Source: Zeugodacus cucurbitae
Lineage: Eukaryota > Arthropoda > Insecta > Diptera > Tephritidae
Length of the DNA stretch: 64,000 nt
Direction: 5' to 3'
Assembly (NCBI RefSeq): GCF_028554725.1
Contig: NC_071671.1
Location: 21,761,501 to 21,825,500, forward strand
In this document: piece by piece, positions 47,011 to 57,046 of the stretch
How the letters are laid out: each line of letters opens with the position of its first letter
Numbering within the stretch: position 1 is the stretch's first letter
Position numbers and translations under genes: made by a program
The notes under the pieces: generated by a model
The model's database searches: none
Told to the model about the DNA's origin: nothing
Seen by the model: only the letters and a program-made list of their open reading frames with translations

Positions 47011-47185
47011 AATCCCGCGGATGGCTGGTTTAAATTGCTCACACAAGAGGAGGGTGAATACTACAATGTGCCATGCGCTGATGCCACACAGTGATACAAA
47101 TGCGCAGACACAATCCAAAAAGGATATGATACGTGCCACAGATTTCAATTTCATAAAAGTGCTGGGCAAAGGTTCATTCGGCAAG
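47011..47185 (+). pseudogene. Pkc53E: Pkc53E-like exon: C2 end, linker, glycine loop
   Basis: Acceptor TTTTCCAG and donor GTGAGT are intact. It begins NPADGWFKLLTQEEGEYYNV and ends with the kinase start MIRATDFNFIKVLGKGSFGK (ATP-binding glycine loop). Between them most of the linker is missing and the two halves are in different frames: the first runs into TGA near 47092. That separates C2 from the kinase. Confidence 0.85.
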
Positions 47186-47425
47186 GTGAGTGTGCTGAAG
47201 TGAGGAGTTGGAGCAGTAAAATTATTGGAGAAAAGCAATTGTCATGTTATTGATAGCTTAAGTTTGTTTGAATACAAATTTAAAGAGTGCTTATATTTGT
47301 AGATTTGAAGAAATTTTTATTGATTCATTTTTCTACTTAAAAAGTTATAAGATATTCCTGAAAAATCATAAAACTTCTCCATTTTTTCATCACTGTTTTT
47401 TTTTTCGCTTCTCAACCTGTTACAG

Positions 47426-47692
47426 GTCATGTTGGCCGAACGCAAGGGCACCGAAGATCTCTGCGCCATTAAAATACTCAAAAAGGATGTCATTATACAA
47501 GACGATGATGTCGAGTGTACAATGATTGAGAAACGTGTTTTGGCTTTGGGCGAGAAGCCACCATTCTTAGTGCAGCTGCACTTATGCTTCCAAACACTGG
47601 AAGCATGGCATCTTTGTCATGGAATATGTCAATGGTGGCGATTTAATATTTCAAATACAACAATTCGGCAAATTCAAGGAGCCGGTAGCGGT
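47426..47692 (+). pseudogene. Pkc53E: Pkc53E-like exon: kinase N-lobe and hinge
   Basis: Encodes VMLAERKGTEDLCAIKILKK with the ATP-anchoring Lys of AIKILK, then the helix C region with its Glu. Near 47600 the frame shifts: upstream reads LCFQTLEA, while the expected FVMEYVNGGDL hinge residues continue in another frame to 47692 at donor GTAAGT. A frameshift in the hinge would destroy the kinase C-lobe. Confidence 0.9.
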
Positions 47693-47940
47693 GTAAGTAT
47701 AACAAAGAAGAAAAAAACCAACCATTCGATTGTATTGACTAACCTCTGGCGCAAGTGACTTTTATGCCGTTGATTGACCTCTGGGAAGTGGCCAATCTCA
47801 GCAGCGTATAATTTACATTGGTTTCTTTTCACAATATCACTTTAAAACTTTCACTTTTTTTCATTTTACTACTTTATTTTCTTTACAAACATACCTTTTA
47901 AATTTTTTCTTCGATGTCTCATTTTGCCTACTTTTATTAC

Positions 47941-48142
47941 CTTCTACGCAGCCGAAATCGCCGCTGGGCTCTTCTTCCTACACAGTAAAGGCATTTTGTA
48001 TCGTGATTTGACATTGGACAATGTTCTTCTGGATGCCGATGGTCATGTTAAAATTGCTGACTTTGGCATGTGTAAGGAGGATATTATTAGTGATAAGACA
48101 ACAAAGACATTTTGCGGCACACCCGACTACATAGCACCCGAG
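47941..48142 (+). pseudogene. Pkc53E: Pkc53E-like exon: catalytic and activation loops
   Basis: Encodes FYAAEIAAGLFFLHSKGILY, then the catalytic loop RDLTLDN, the metal-binding DFG, and TKTFCGTPDYIAPE including the activation-loop Thr. The catalytic-loop Lys of RDLK reads Thr (ACA at 48011-48013), a residue used in phosphate transfer. The expected acceptor AG directly before the exon reads AC (47939-47940). The donor GTGAGT is normal. Confidence 0.9.
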
Positions 48143-48231
48143 GTGAGTAAAAGGATACGCAAGGCAGTCATTGAAAAATAAACTATTTTATATTTGTGCT
48201 GTTATTGTCGTAAGTAGTTGCTAAAATAAAT

Positions 48232-51200
48232 GGGGGGATGGCGTCATATGTAGAAGTTCACGCAAGTGAGGAAAGTTTCTGATTGCCATTCACTTAAGAG
48301 TGGCCAGGAACGATTCTTTTGCATATGACTCAAGCAGCTCACGACTTCCGGTTTTAGACCAAGTATCCCCTGGGTAGCTACAGACATCCGTTTGGAGGCG
48401 AGCTAAAATGAGAAGGCGAAGCCCGCTTCTGCGGTTGTGCGTAGGGCTTGGGACCCACCACATAAAAAAATCTCCCCAATGAAAACAAACACAGAGCCTC
48501 GGATGAGACACCGCCCTTTTGATGACGACCCCTGCAAACGTTTTACGGATAATGATTTAAGGGCATGCACCTGGAATGTCCGGACCCTTAACTCGGAAGG
48601 TGCCTCTGCCCAGCTGGTTGATGTCCTCATAAAACTAAAGGCTGACATCACCGCCGTCCAAGAAGTGCGATGGACGGGACAAGGACGGAAGAAGGTGGGT
48701 CCATGTGACATCTACTACAGCGGCCATATAAAGGAGCGCAAATTTGGTGTTGGATTTGTGGTGGGAGAGAGACTACGTCGCCGAGTCCTGGCACTCACCC
48801 CGATGGATGAACGTCTTGCCACAATCCGCATCAAAGCGAGGTTCTTCAACATATCGCTGATTTGCGCCCAAGGCCCAACGGAAGAGAAGGACGATGTGAC
48901 CAAAGATGCTTTCTATGAGCGCCTAGAATGCACCTATGACCCCGCCACGATGTCAAAATCGTGCTTGGCGATTTTAACGCCAAGGTGGGTAAAGAAGGTG
49001 TCTTTGGCACAACAGTCGGAAAATTCAGCCTCCATGACGAAACATCGCCAAACGGCCTGAGGCTGATCGACTTCGCTGGGGCCCGAAATATGGTTGTCTG
49101 TAGTACCGGATTCCAGCATAAAAAATTCATCAAGCAACGTGGCTGTCCCCTGATCGAAACACGCGCAATCAAATCGATCACGTTGTGATAGACGGAAGAC
49201 ATGTCTCCAGTGTTTTAGACGTGCGTACGCTCCGAGGACCAAACATTGACTCGGACCATTATCTAGTAGCAGCAAAGATACGCACTCGCCTCTGTGCAGC
49301 AAAGAACGCCCGTCAACAAACACAAGGAAGGTTCGACGTCGAAAAGCTGCAATCACAACCGACAGCCGAACGATTTTCTACTCGACTTGCACTCCTGCTC
49401 TCTGAGAGCACTCATCAGCATCTCGATATAAGGGAGCTGTGGAACGGCATCTCAAACTCATTGCATACCGCTGCAGCCGAAACAATTGGTCTCTGGCAAC
49501 GCCAAAAAACCAGTTGGTACGATGAGAATTGTCGTTCTGCAGTGGAGAGAAAACAGACTGCCTACCTCGCAACGTTGCGATCGACCACAACACGTTCGGG
49601 GTGGGATAGATATCGAGAACTGAAGAGGGAAGCGAGACGCATTTGCAGACGTAAAAAGAAAGAGGCCGAAATGCGTGAGTGTGAAAAGCTTGAAAAGCTG
49701 GCCGACATGGGTAATGCTCGAAAATTTTATGAAAAGATGAGGCGATAAACAGAAGGTTTCAAGACCGGAGCATTATCATGTAGGGACCGAGAAGGTAATC
49801 TGGTAACGGATGTCCAGAGCACACTGGGATTATGGAGGGAACACTTCTCCGACCTGCTCAATGGCAGTGAGAGTACAACACCAGGAGATGGCGAACCCGA
49901 TTCCCCAATCGATGACGATGGAATAGATGTTCCATTACCCGACCATGAAGAAATTCGAATAGCAATTACCCGCTTGAAGAACAACAAAGCGGCGGGGGCC
50001 GATGGATTACCGGCCGAGCTATTCAAATACGGCGGCGAAGAACTGATAAGGTGCATGCATCAGCTTCTTTGTAGAATATGGTCGGAAGAAAGCATGCCTG
50101 ACGATTGGAATCACAGTGTACTCTGCCCAATACACAAAAAGGGAGACCCCACAATTTGCGCCAATTACCGTGGGATAAGCCTCCTCAACATCGCGTATAA
50201 GGTTCTGTCGAGCGTATTGTGTGAAAGACTAAAGCCCACCGTCAACAAACTGATTGGACCTTATCAGTGTGGCTTTAGACCTGGAAAATCGACAACTGAC
50301 CAGATATTCACCATGCGCCAAATTTTGGAGAAGACCCGTGAAAATAGATCGACACACACCATCTCTTTGTCGATTTTAAAGCTGCCTTCGATAGCACGAA
50401 AAGGAGCTGCCTTTATGCCGCGATGTCTGAATTTGGTATCCCTGCAAAACTAATACGGCTATGTAAGCTGACGTTGAGCAACACCAAAAGCTCCGTCAGG
50501 ATCGGGAAGGACCTCTCCGAGCCGTTCGATACCAAACGAGGCTTCAGACAGGGTGACTCACTATCGTGCGACTTCTTCAATCTATTGCTGGAAAAAATAA
50601 TACGAGCTGCAGAGCTAAATAGAGAGGGTACAATCTTCTACAAGAGTGTACAGCTCCTGGCATATGCCGATGATATTGATATCATCGGAAGCAACAACCA
50701 CGCCGTTTGTTCTGCGTTTTTCAGACTAGATAAAGAAGCGAAGCGTATGGATGGTGGTGAATGAGGACAAGACGAAATATCTCCTGTCATCAAACAAACA
50801 GTCAGCGCACTCGCGTCTTGGCTCCCACGTCACTGTTGACAGTCATAACTTTGAAGTTGTAGATAATTTCGTTTATCTGGGAACCAGCATTAACAACACC
50901 AACAATGTCAGCCTTGAAATCCAACGCAGAATCACTCTTGCCAACAGGTGCTAATTTGGACTGAGTAGGCAATTGAAAAGTAAAGTCCTCTCTCGAGAGA
51001 AAGGTTTTGCGCAAGATTTATGGTCCTCTAAACATTGGCAACGGCGAATACCGCAGACGATGGAACGATGAACTGTACGAGCTATACGACGACATTGACA
51101 TAGTTCAGCGAATAAAAAGACAGCGGCTACGCTCGCTAGGTCATGTTGTACGGATGGAAGAAAACACTCCAGATCTGAAAGTATTCGATGCAGTACCCGC

Positions 51201-51382
51201 TGGAGGAAGCCGCGGAAGAGGACGACCTCCACTCCGGTGAAAAGACCAAGTGCAAAGTGACCTGGCTTCACTTGGTGTTTCCAGTTGGCGCCAAAAAGCA
51301 AAAAGGAGGAATGAGTGGCGCGCTCTGGTGGATTCGGCTATAATCGCTTAAAGTGGTTCCTACGCCAAATATATATATATAC
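48232..51382 (+). mobile_element. RTE-clade LINE, copy E, near full length
   Basis: A 3.15-kb plus-strand RTE in the intron after the activation-loop exon. It has the same 5' end as copy C and ends CCTACGCCAA plus an ATATAT tail. A 170-nt 5' UTR precedes an ATG at 48408. It is closest in its 3' end to the foldback copy B. Frameshifts, a nonsense codon and an internal deletion disable it. The adjoining AT repeats prevent a clear call of the target duplication. Confidence 0.85.
48408..51347 (+). pseudogene. RTE copy E ORF: endonuclease and reverse transcriptase, broken
   Basis: The ATG at 48408 is followed within 100 bp by a frame change at an A run (one A fewer than copy C). 48437-49060 encodes most of the endonuclease; a small loss near 48940 shifts the frame before the LGDFNA motif. 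49185-49748 holds DSDHY and the linker, ended by TAA (TTA in copy C). RT pieces at 49974-50453 and 50423-50764 include LLAYADDIDIIG. Near 50990 about 150-180 nt are missing: the TCTCTCGA and TTCGAGAGA flanks of the gap are fused at a 4-bp TCGA overlap. The frame then ends at TGA near 51239. Confidence 0.85.
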
Positions 51383-51690
51383 AATTTCGATTCATTTCAA
51401 AGATAAACACTATTTTCGTTTAAGTGGCTGCGAGCCTTTGTTTCTGTCTGCCGACACTAATTAGTTCCGATTCAAGTTGATATGTGTGTGGCTGTGCGCG
51501 TTTTGAGGCTTGGCTGCGTTATAGGGCAGTCCAATTTTTTGTTTATTTATATGAGCAGCAATTTAGATTGCGATTCTAGACTAATTGAGCAATAATGTCG
51601 GCGGCGGTCGGCAAGCAATGTTGTATAATAACTTGCAGTTAAGTAGAAGCTTTCATTAATATTTGTATTTCAGAACTCTTAATCCTTATC

Positions 51691-52090
51691 TTAAATACGT
51701 GAGAAATATTGGATAATTCGTAATTCGTTGGATAATAGTAAAAGCTTATTTAAGCTTCCACATATATTGCCTCAAATTTATGCAGATTTATCTTAACTAC
51801 GTTTAAAATATTGAGGTTTACATAACATTTTATACAATAGTGAAAGTTTTCACTCTACTGTTTAAATTTATAAAGAATTTGAATTCTCTATTTTAACAAC
51901 ACCTAAAATATTGAATAATTTGTCTAATAATACTAAAAGCTTAAAAGACTTTTTAAAACATTCACATATACTGTCACAAATATATGTAAAACTCTTAAGC
52001 TATATCTTAAATACGCTTAAAATATTCGATAATTCGTAATATGTCGCTAATAGTAAAAGCTTTAAAAACCATCTTAGAGCTTATCCAATC
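51691..52090. repeat. Degenerate ~100-bp tandem repeat in intron
   Basis: A motif of the form CTTAAATACG...AAATATTG...ATAATTCG followed by TAGTAAAAGCTT recurs with starts near 51691, 51793, 51893 and 52006, i.e. spacing of about 100-113 bp. Units are diverged. It lies between RTE copy E and the next kinase exon. Confidence 0.55.
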
Positions 52091-52272
52091 CGAAAAGTAA
52101 TTTTCAATAGATAGGGTTCATATTTTGATTTCTCAAGTCGGCCTTGACCTTCAGATAAAAATTTTAGGCAGTACCTAACACAACTAGTTTAAACAAATTT
52201 TTCAAATCCCTTATTACTAATTGTCCACCATTATCATCTCCGACCAATCTTTACTTCAAATTCCCTAAACAG

Positions 52273-52454
52273 AACATTCTATATCAACCTTACGGCAAAT
52301 CGGTCGATTGGTGGGCATATGGTGTTCTACTCTACGAAATGCTCGTCGGTTAGCCACCGTTCGATGGTGAGGATGGAAGGATGCTGCCATTACCGATCAC
52401 AATGTCTCCTATCCGAAGAGTTTAAGCAAGGAGGCCAAAGAGGCGTGCAAAGGG
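52273..52454 (+). pseudogene. Pkc53E: Pkc53E-like exon: kinase C-lobe
   Basis: Encodes ILYQPYGKSVDWWAYGVLLY then EMLVG, a stop TAG at 52351-52353 where the family has Gln, then PPFDGED. Near 52375 bases are lost and the frame changes before AITDHNVSYPKSLSKEAKEA. The donor GTAAGT is intact and joins in frame to the next exon. The nonsense codon and the deletion each abolish the kinase C-lobe. Confidence 0.9.
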
Positions 52455-53487
52455 GTAAGTAAATGGCAGAAAATACCGTTATTTAAAAATAATTACGCTT
52501 CTGAACTTATGTCGAGCTTTATTGGATTTATTTTTACTGCGTTTTACTGTTTTACTGCACCACAGAAGCTTAAAGCTTAAAGCCTTAAGCTATGATTGTT
52601 CTATTGTTGATATTTACATTTTTGTTTTGTTTTGTTTACTGTCGCTTTGGCTGGACTCCATTAATTATTCACACATTTGTTGTTGGGCATAAATTATTTT
52701 TAAATGCTTGCCGGACGATAGTGGAATAAGTTATAAGCGCCAATTGTGTACATGGCATCCTTTTTGCATAAAATTTTAATGGCCTTTCCAGTGGTAAATA
52801 ACTGTAGTCAATGGATTTTAGTTTTATGCTGAAAATGTGAAAGTTTTAAAGCATATTGTTGCGGAATATGTTAGTGAATTTGCTTATTTTGGCAGCAGAA
52901 TATATTGTGTATTTATTTTTGTTCTATAAAATAGTTTTGTTGAGCTTTTGTGATTTATTATAATATTTTATAATTTGAATCGTAGTACGGCTTCAGTTTA
53001 GATGGGATAAGTTTTGTTTATGGAAAATAAATTTTGCAGAAATTGTGATGCTTCATAAATTTAACAGAAAAGTATTACGAAAATAGTAAAAAAGCTTTTC
53101 TGAAAGCTCTCGAGCTACAGCTACCCATATATGTTTTACGAAGTGGGAAAGGTTTTTTCCATTTCTAAGGATTGAAATATGTCCTGTCAGGATCATAAAG
53201 TTACGAAATAGTATATAAGTTTGAATCTGGCTGAAGGAGGTTATTGAATTTTATTAAACAATTTTTTCATATCATAAATGTTATCTTGCTATAGTCCACC
53301 AGTATGCAGTCATTGCTAGATTATACTTTTCTGTGGTCTCCAACTTCATTATGACCGAAAGCTGAACCCGCCAATAGTAAAATGAAAAAATCTTCCGCTT
53401 TTTAACAAACAAGACTCAGCTTTAATCTACTCACATGACATTTCTGTATTAATCTTTGAACCAATTTCCTGTCTCTTCTCCTTCCAG
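52455..53487. other. Intron of the kinase pseudogene
   Basis: About 1 kb of AT-rich intron with no repeat family or exon recognised; several AAGCTTAAAGC motifs occur near 52570-52590. Confidence 0.5.
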
Positions 53488-53628
53488 TTCCTCACCAAGC
53501 AACCAAACAAGCGGCTCGGTTGTGGGGCCACCGGCGAGGCGGATGTGCGTATACATCCATTCTTTCGTCGCATCGATTGGGAGAAAATTGAGAATCGTGA
53601 AGTGCAGCCGTCATTTAAGCCGAGAATC
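53488..53628 (+). pseudogene. Pkc53E: Pkc53E-like exon: end of kinase domain
   Basis: Intact acceptor CTTCCAG and donor GTAAGT. It encodes FLTKQPNKRLGCGATGEADV, then HPFFRRIDWEKIENREVQPS and FKPRI. No lesion seen in this exon; it is the best preserved part of the locus. Confidence 0.9.
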
Positions 53629-53755
53629 GTAAGTGAAATCAAAAATAAAATGGAAAAATATTTTGAAAAAATTAATTAATTTTTTTGACTATTTCTGTTT
53701 TCTCACTACGTTTTGTGAAATCAATATGCAAATACCTTAAACTACGCACACACAG

Positions 53756-53908
53756 AAATATCGCAAAGATGTCTCAAATTTCGATAAGCAATTCACTTCG
53801 GAGAAAACGGATCTGATACCAATGGATAAAGTATTTATGATGAATTTGGATTAAACGGAATTTGTGGGCTTCTCCTACGTGAATCCGGGCTATGCGGTGC
53901 CCGTTTAA
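53756..53908 (+). pseudogene. Pkc53E: Pkc53E-like exon: C-terminal tail
   Basis: Encodes the AGC-kinase tail: KYRKDVSNFDKQFTSEKTDL, IPMDKVFMMNLD, then TAA (53852-53854) where the family has Gln, then TEFVGFSYVNPGYAVPV and a natural stop at 53906-53908. The turn-motif and hydrophobic-motif (F-x-x-F-S-Y) positions are recognisable. The nonsense codon would remove the hydrophobic motif. Confidence 0.9.
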
Positions 53909-54062
53909 ATCGGCTGATACGCCACACCAGCAAACACATACTCGCCCACATACTTGAAGACATTGCGTTCGTGTGACGAGTGTGGGAAACGAAGGCAAAT
54001 AGCAACGGAAGCGAAATAGACCTAGTTGGTATAAAGTTTATGCGCGGATATTATATTGTTTT

Positions 54063-54865
54063 ATCGGATGTTAAATATTTTGATCTCACTGCACTGGTGC
54101 TTTCATACCATGGTAAGTGGAATCTGATTGTTTGTTAAGAATTTGAGGTTAAGCTCTTTTGTTTTTCCAGGCTACTTATTCTTCGTTATGGAATACTGTA
54201 AGAGCGGTTTATTATGAATCACCGCTTAACTTCAGATCGTTAACTATGAATCGTATAACCATACGGTCGATTGGTGGTCATATGGTGTTTTGATTTATGA
54301 AAAGTTGGCAAAACAAAATCACTTCGAGGCTGAAGATGAGGAGATCACACTCAAAAATATCAAAGAAAGACGTCTTTTCGAAGCATTTTTCTCAGGAAGC
54401 TATGGATGTCATAACCAACGTAAATATTTTTTATTAAAATATACTCATAAAGCTCGTTCGCAGCATTCGTTTTCATTTGACAGTTCCTCGCTAAGAAGAC
54501 AAATAATCGTTAGGGTGCCGGACGCTATGCACAGTCTGCGGTTACCACACATCCATTCTTGACGAATTTTGTTTGGGTGAAAGCGGAAGTTAGGGAAGTG
54601 GAGCTGCCTATTGGGCCTTCGAGCTCTCAATTAGTACAAATATTCGTTTATTTAGAAACATCACAAGGACACCTCGAATTTTGATAATACTTCTCTCACC
54701 GAGAAAACTGACCTAACACCAACTGACAAGTTGTTTATGACGAACTTGGATGAGAATTACTTTATATGTTTCTCGTATATGAATCCGGAATTTATTACTA
54801 TTATTATGTATACAAAAATGTTTGAAATATATATATATAATGTAGTCGAAAGACGAATAAAGTAA
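54063..54865 (+). pseudogene. inaC: inaC-like eye protein kinase C, kinase-end remnant
   Basis: Short exon-like pieces follow the Pkc53E-like tail by only 155 bp: SLHWCFHTM before GTAAGT (54112), then LFFVMEYCKSG (54171), then HTVDWWSYGVLIYE with acidic DEEITLKNI (54236-54419), then FLAKKTNNR with TAG at 54511 and a weak HPF segment (54484-54630), then KHHKDTSNFD to FSYMNPEFITII (54656). The last residues match the C-terminal PDZ ligand (ITII) I recall for the fly phototransduction kinase inaC, which binds the INAD scaffold. Here the stop after ITII is lost and the frame runs on to TAA at 54863-54865. Glycine loop, catalytic loop and DFG are absent. Drosophila inaC and Pkc53E are both at cytological 53E, so the order supports the call. 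Confidence 0.75.
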
Positions 54866-54925
54866 AGTTTGTGATTGAATTCTAGAAAAATAAATAAATT
54901 CAACATAATACATTCATTTGAAGAC

Positions 54926-56122
54926 AGTACAACAATAACACAAGTATACACGGTTTTGGATCTGGGCAACCAAAAGTGGTTTCTATGACAATTGATGACA
55001 CTGAATCCGAATCTTCATTTCGTTTTTTAAGATTGATTCTAGTTTTTGAAATAATCAAGAATTTATTTTTTTATAATTTTTGTTTAATAATATTCATTTT
55101 ATTTACTTAAAAGTAACATATCAGAAATGAAGATTGGTGGAACTTTGCCTTTTGTATTGTTTAGTATCTGTTTCACGTATTAGAGTCCAATAGTAGTCGC
55201 TCATCATGCCTTCATCCCAAAATCCTTGTAACTTGTGTTCGAGAGTCTAGATATTTCCATTGCTGCAACCGTGATTCTAGCAACTCTGTTTTTTGTTTGG
55301 AAAAATTCAAATCACGAATCAAATCGCTTAGTTCATCTTGCGAAATTAAATGTGTCTCTTCCATGACAAAGTCGCTATCATTATTAGAGGGTGATGGAGC
55401 TAAAGTTTCCAGGACTTATACTTGGACAAACTGGCAATGAATCATTAGCAGTACGTGGAACTGACTTGGATACTGATGATACATCAGGATATTCATATTT
55501 TGCTAGTTTTTTTGCATTTATGCCCTTAATTTTCTTCAAGTAATTTTCATCAAAGTAGCAATCATCTACGTGGTTTTTAGGTTCTCTCCAAAGCGCTGGC
55601 ATTGAAAAGGAAAAGTACTCACGTTCTCTCAATGACCACTTGTACAGCTTTGTTTTGCATGCGTTACAAATAAATTTCGGTATCCATGACTTATGAATGT
55701 CTGCTACTCTGAAACCAAAGTGGTGCAGATACGCATCTTTGAGCGCATTTGTTATTATTTTGCCACTTTTTTTTAATCATATAACTACCACAAACGTGAC
55801 AAAAACACTTTGAATCAACTTTTCAACACTGTCTCTGCATTTTTATTTGCTCTAATCACTTATTTTATTTTACTGCTACAGTTGAAATGACTTATCAAGC
55901 AGTGCTTGTAAGATTGGACGAATTTTCCTCAATCGGTATTTAATTACTGTGCTTGTAACAGCACAATGGTGCTATAATGCGAGAACTCGGAAACTGGAAT
56001 CAATCTTAAAAAACTAAATGCATATTCGAATTCAGCATATCAAATATAGTTAAGAATCGTTCTTATCTGCTCAGATCCAAAAGTTGACCTGAATTTGTAA
56101 ACTTGTGTAATTAGTACTTGTG
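54926..56122. mobile_element. Candidate undescribed TIR element with zinc-binding protein gene
   Basis: Long imperfect inverted ends bound a 1.2-kb segment. Inner blocks 54954-55046 and 55991-56082 align end to end with equal spacing: TTTTGGATCTG is identical in both, then a diverged 36-nt stretch, then a 45-nt block with 40 matches ending in TTTTTTAAGATTGATTC. The similarity continues outward with a 10-nt gap through ACACAAGT-TTAC to about 54926 and 56122. The interior holds one minus-strand coding remnant. No transposase of a known superfamily is seen, and I could not settle a target duplication. Confidence 0.65.
55110..55840 (-). pseudogene. Remnant of an uncharacterised zinc-binding protein family
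   Basis: Read on the minus strand from an ATG near 55838: a stop after five codons, then CFCHVCGSYMIK (first Cys pair), a 1-nt frame change at an A run, then AYLHHFGFRVADIHKSWIPK and ICNACK (second Cys pair). From 55632 to 55384 follow SFSMPALWREPKNHVDDCYF and a tail. A further frame holds ISQDELSDLIRDLNFSKQKT and ELLESRLQQW, then a jump straight to DEGMMSDYYWTLIRE near 55200-55130. I recall this order of motifs from uncharacterised predicted proteins of insects and hydra that have several hundred residues, with a long middle that is deleted here. Function unknown. Its position between inverted repeats suggests it is element-borne. Confidence 0.7.
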
Positions 56123-57046
56123 GTGTTTTTTGATTGACAAGAATAAAGGTGAGTGCTGTTTCAAATCAATAGCATGAAAATTCCTAATTACTATAAAGAT
56201 ATAAACAAAGCAGAGTTTGTGCTAGCACAAGTAGAAGTAGCACCTGATCTGCGTTGCTGTTGCTGCTTTATACAAGGATTGGAATAAACACCCACACACA
56301 TATGTGTGTAAGCATAAGGATACGCAAACGCTTCAAGTTTGCTATGTAAACCGCAACCACAGATGCCATAGCATTGCATAGCTTGGCATGACATGGCAAG
56401 GCACAGAATGACTTAGTATGCAAATGCAATATCGGTCTGTGGGTTTGTAAGTCAACTGTGCAAATTGTTGCAGACAAAATGCGTTGTATGTGTTGCTACA
56501 AGGAAGAACAAATTTGGAATTTGGGGAAATGTCAGTTGAAGACCACAGCGACAACTGGAAATTCATTCGTGAGGAAGCAACATAAATTTGTATGTGTGTG
56601 CATATATGGAAGTGAACTGGACTTCGGCTATTGTCCACCATTTAGATGCACAACCTTGACTTGCTTTTAAATTGTAAAACTTTGAAAAGGCTAAGCAGAA
56701 ATATATATGAAAATTATTTATTAAGTCAGAATAACAGCAATAGAAAATTGCAAAAGCAACATTGGAAGGAAATGTAGACGTATATGTATAACCAAAAAAA
56801 AAAAAATAAAAATGGAATTGTACTAAACGTTTTTAAATAAATGGCCTATTTTTTAGTGCATATCAGTTCGTAGTATTAACAACATTAATAATATAGTATT
56901 GTGTTTACTAAAACTTTAATTTAAATTAATTTGAATACAATGTATGAGTTTTTAGTACACATACATTTTTAGTACTCATAATTTCAACGTGCAAATATCA
57001 CATAGAATGACATCCTTATTTCAGAGTATTCAATATTTTAATTAGT
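56123..57046. other. No gene recognised
   Basis: AT-rich DNA with open frames on both strands around 56191-56670 that lack domains. Nothing else supported. Confidence 0.5.

Larger units (their letters stand above)
29549..53908 (+). pseudogene. Pkc53E: Pkc53E-like conventional protein kinase C, unprocessed pseudogene
   Basis: Eleven exon-like segments in order match a conventional protein kinase C: C1A, C1B, C2, kinase domain and C-terminal tail, most closely Drosophila Pkc53E from memory. Introns are present, so this is a decayed duplicate and not a retrocopy. Seen lesions: GT donor changed to AT at 29581; bases lost and zinc-ligand His changed to Leu in C1A (30136-30211); no first-half C1B exon; no start of C2 with its calcium-binding Asp residues; reading-frame loss in the C2-kinase linker (about 47090); frameshift in the kinase hinge (about 47600); acceptor AG changed to AC at 47940; catalytic-loop Lys changed to Thr (48011); premature stops at 52351 and 53852; deletion near 52375. 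Introns hold RTE and HINE-like insertions. The living gene would phosphorylate Ser/Thr in response to calcium and diacylglycerol. Confidence 0.9.

Noticed and set aside
53774..54969. Minus-strand frames over the kinase C-terminal tails
   Set aside because: They are antisense to recognisable plus-strand kinase exons.
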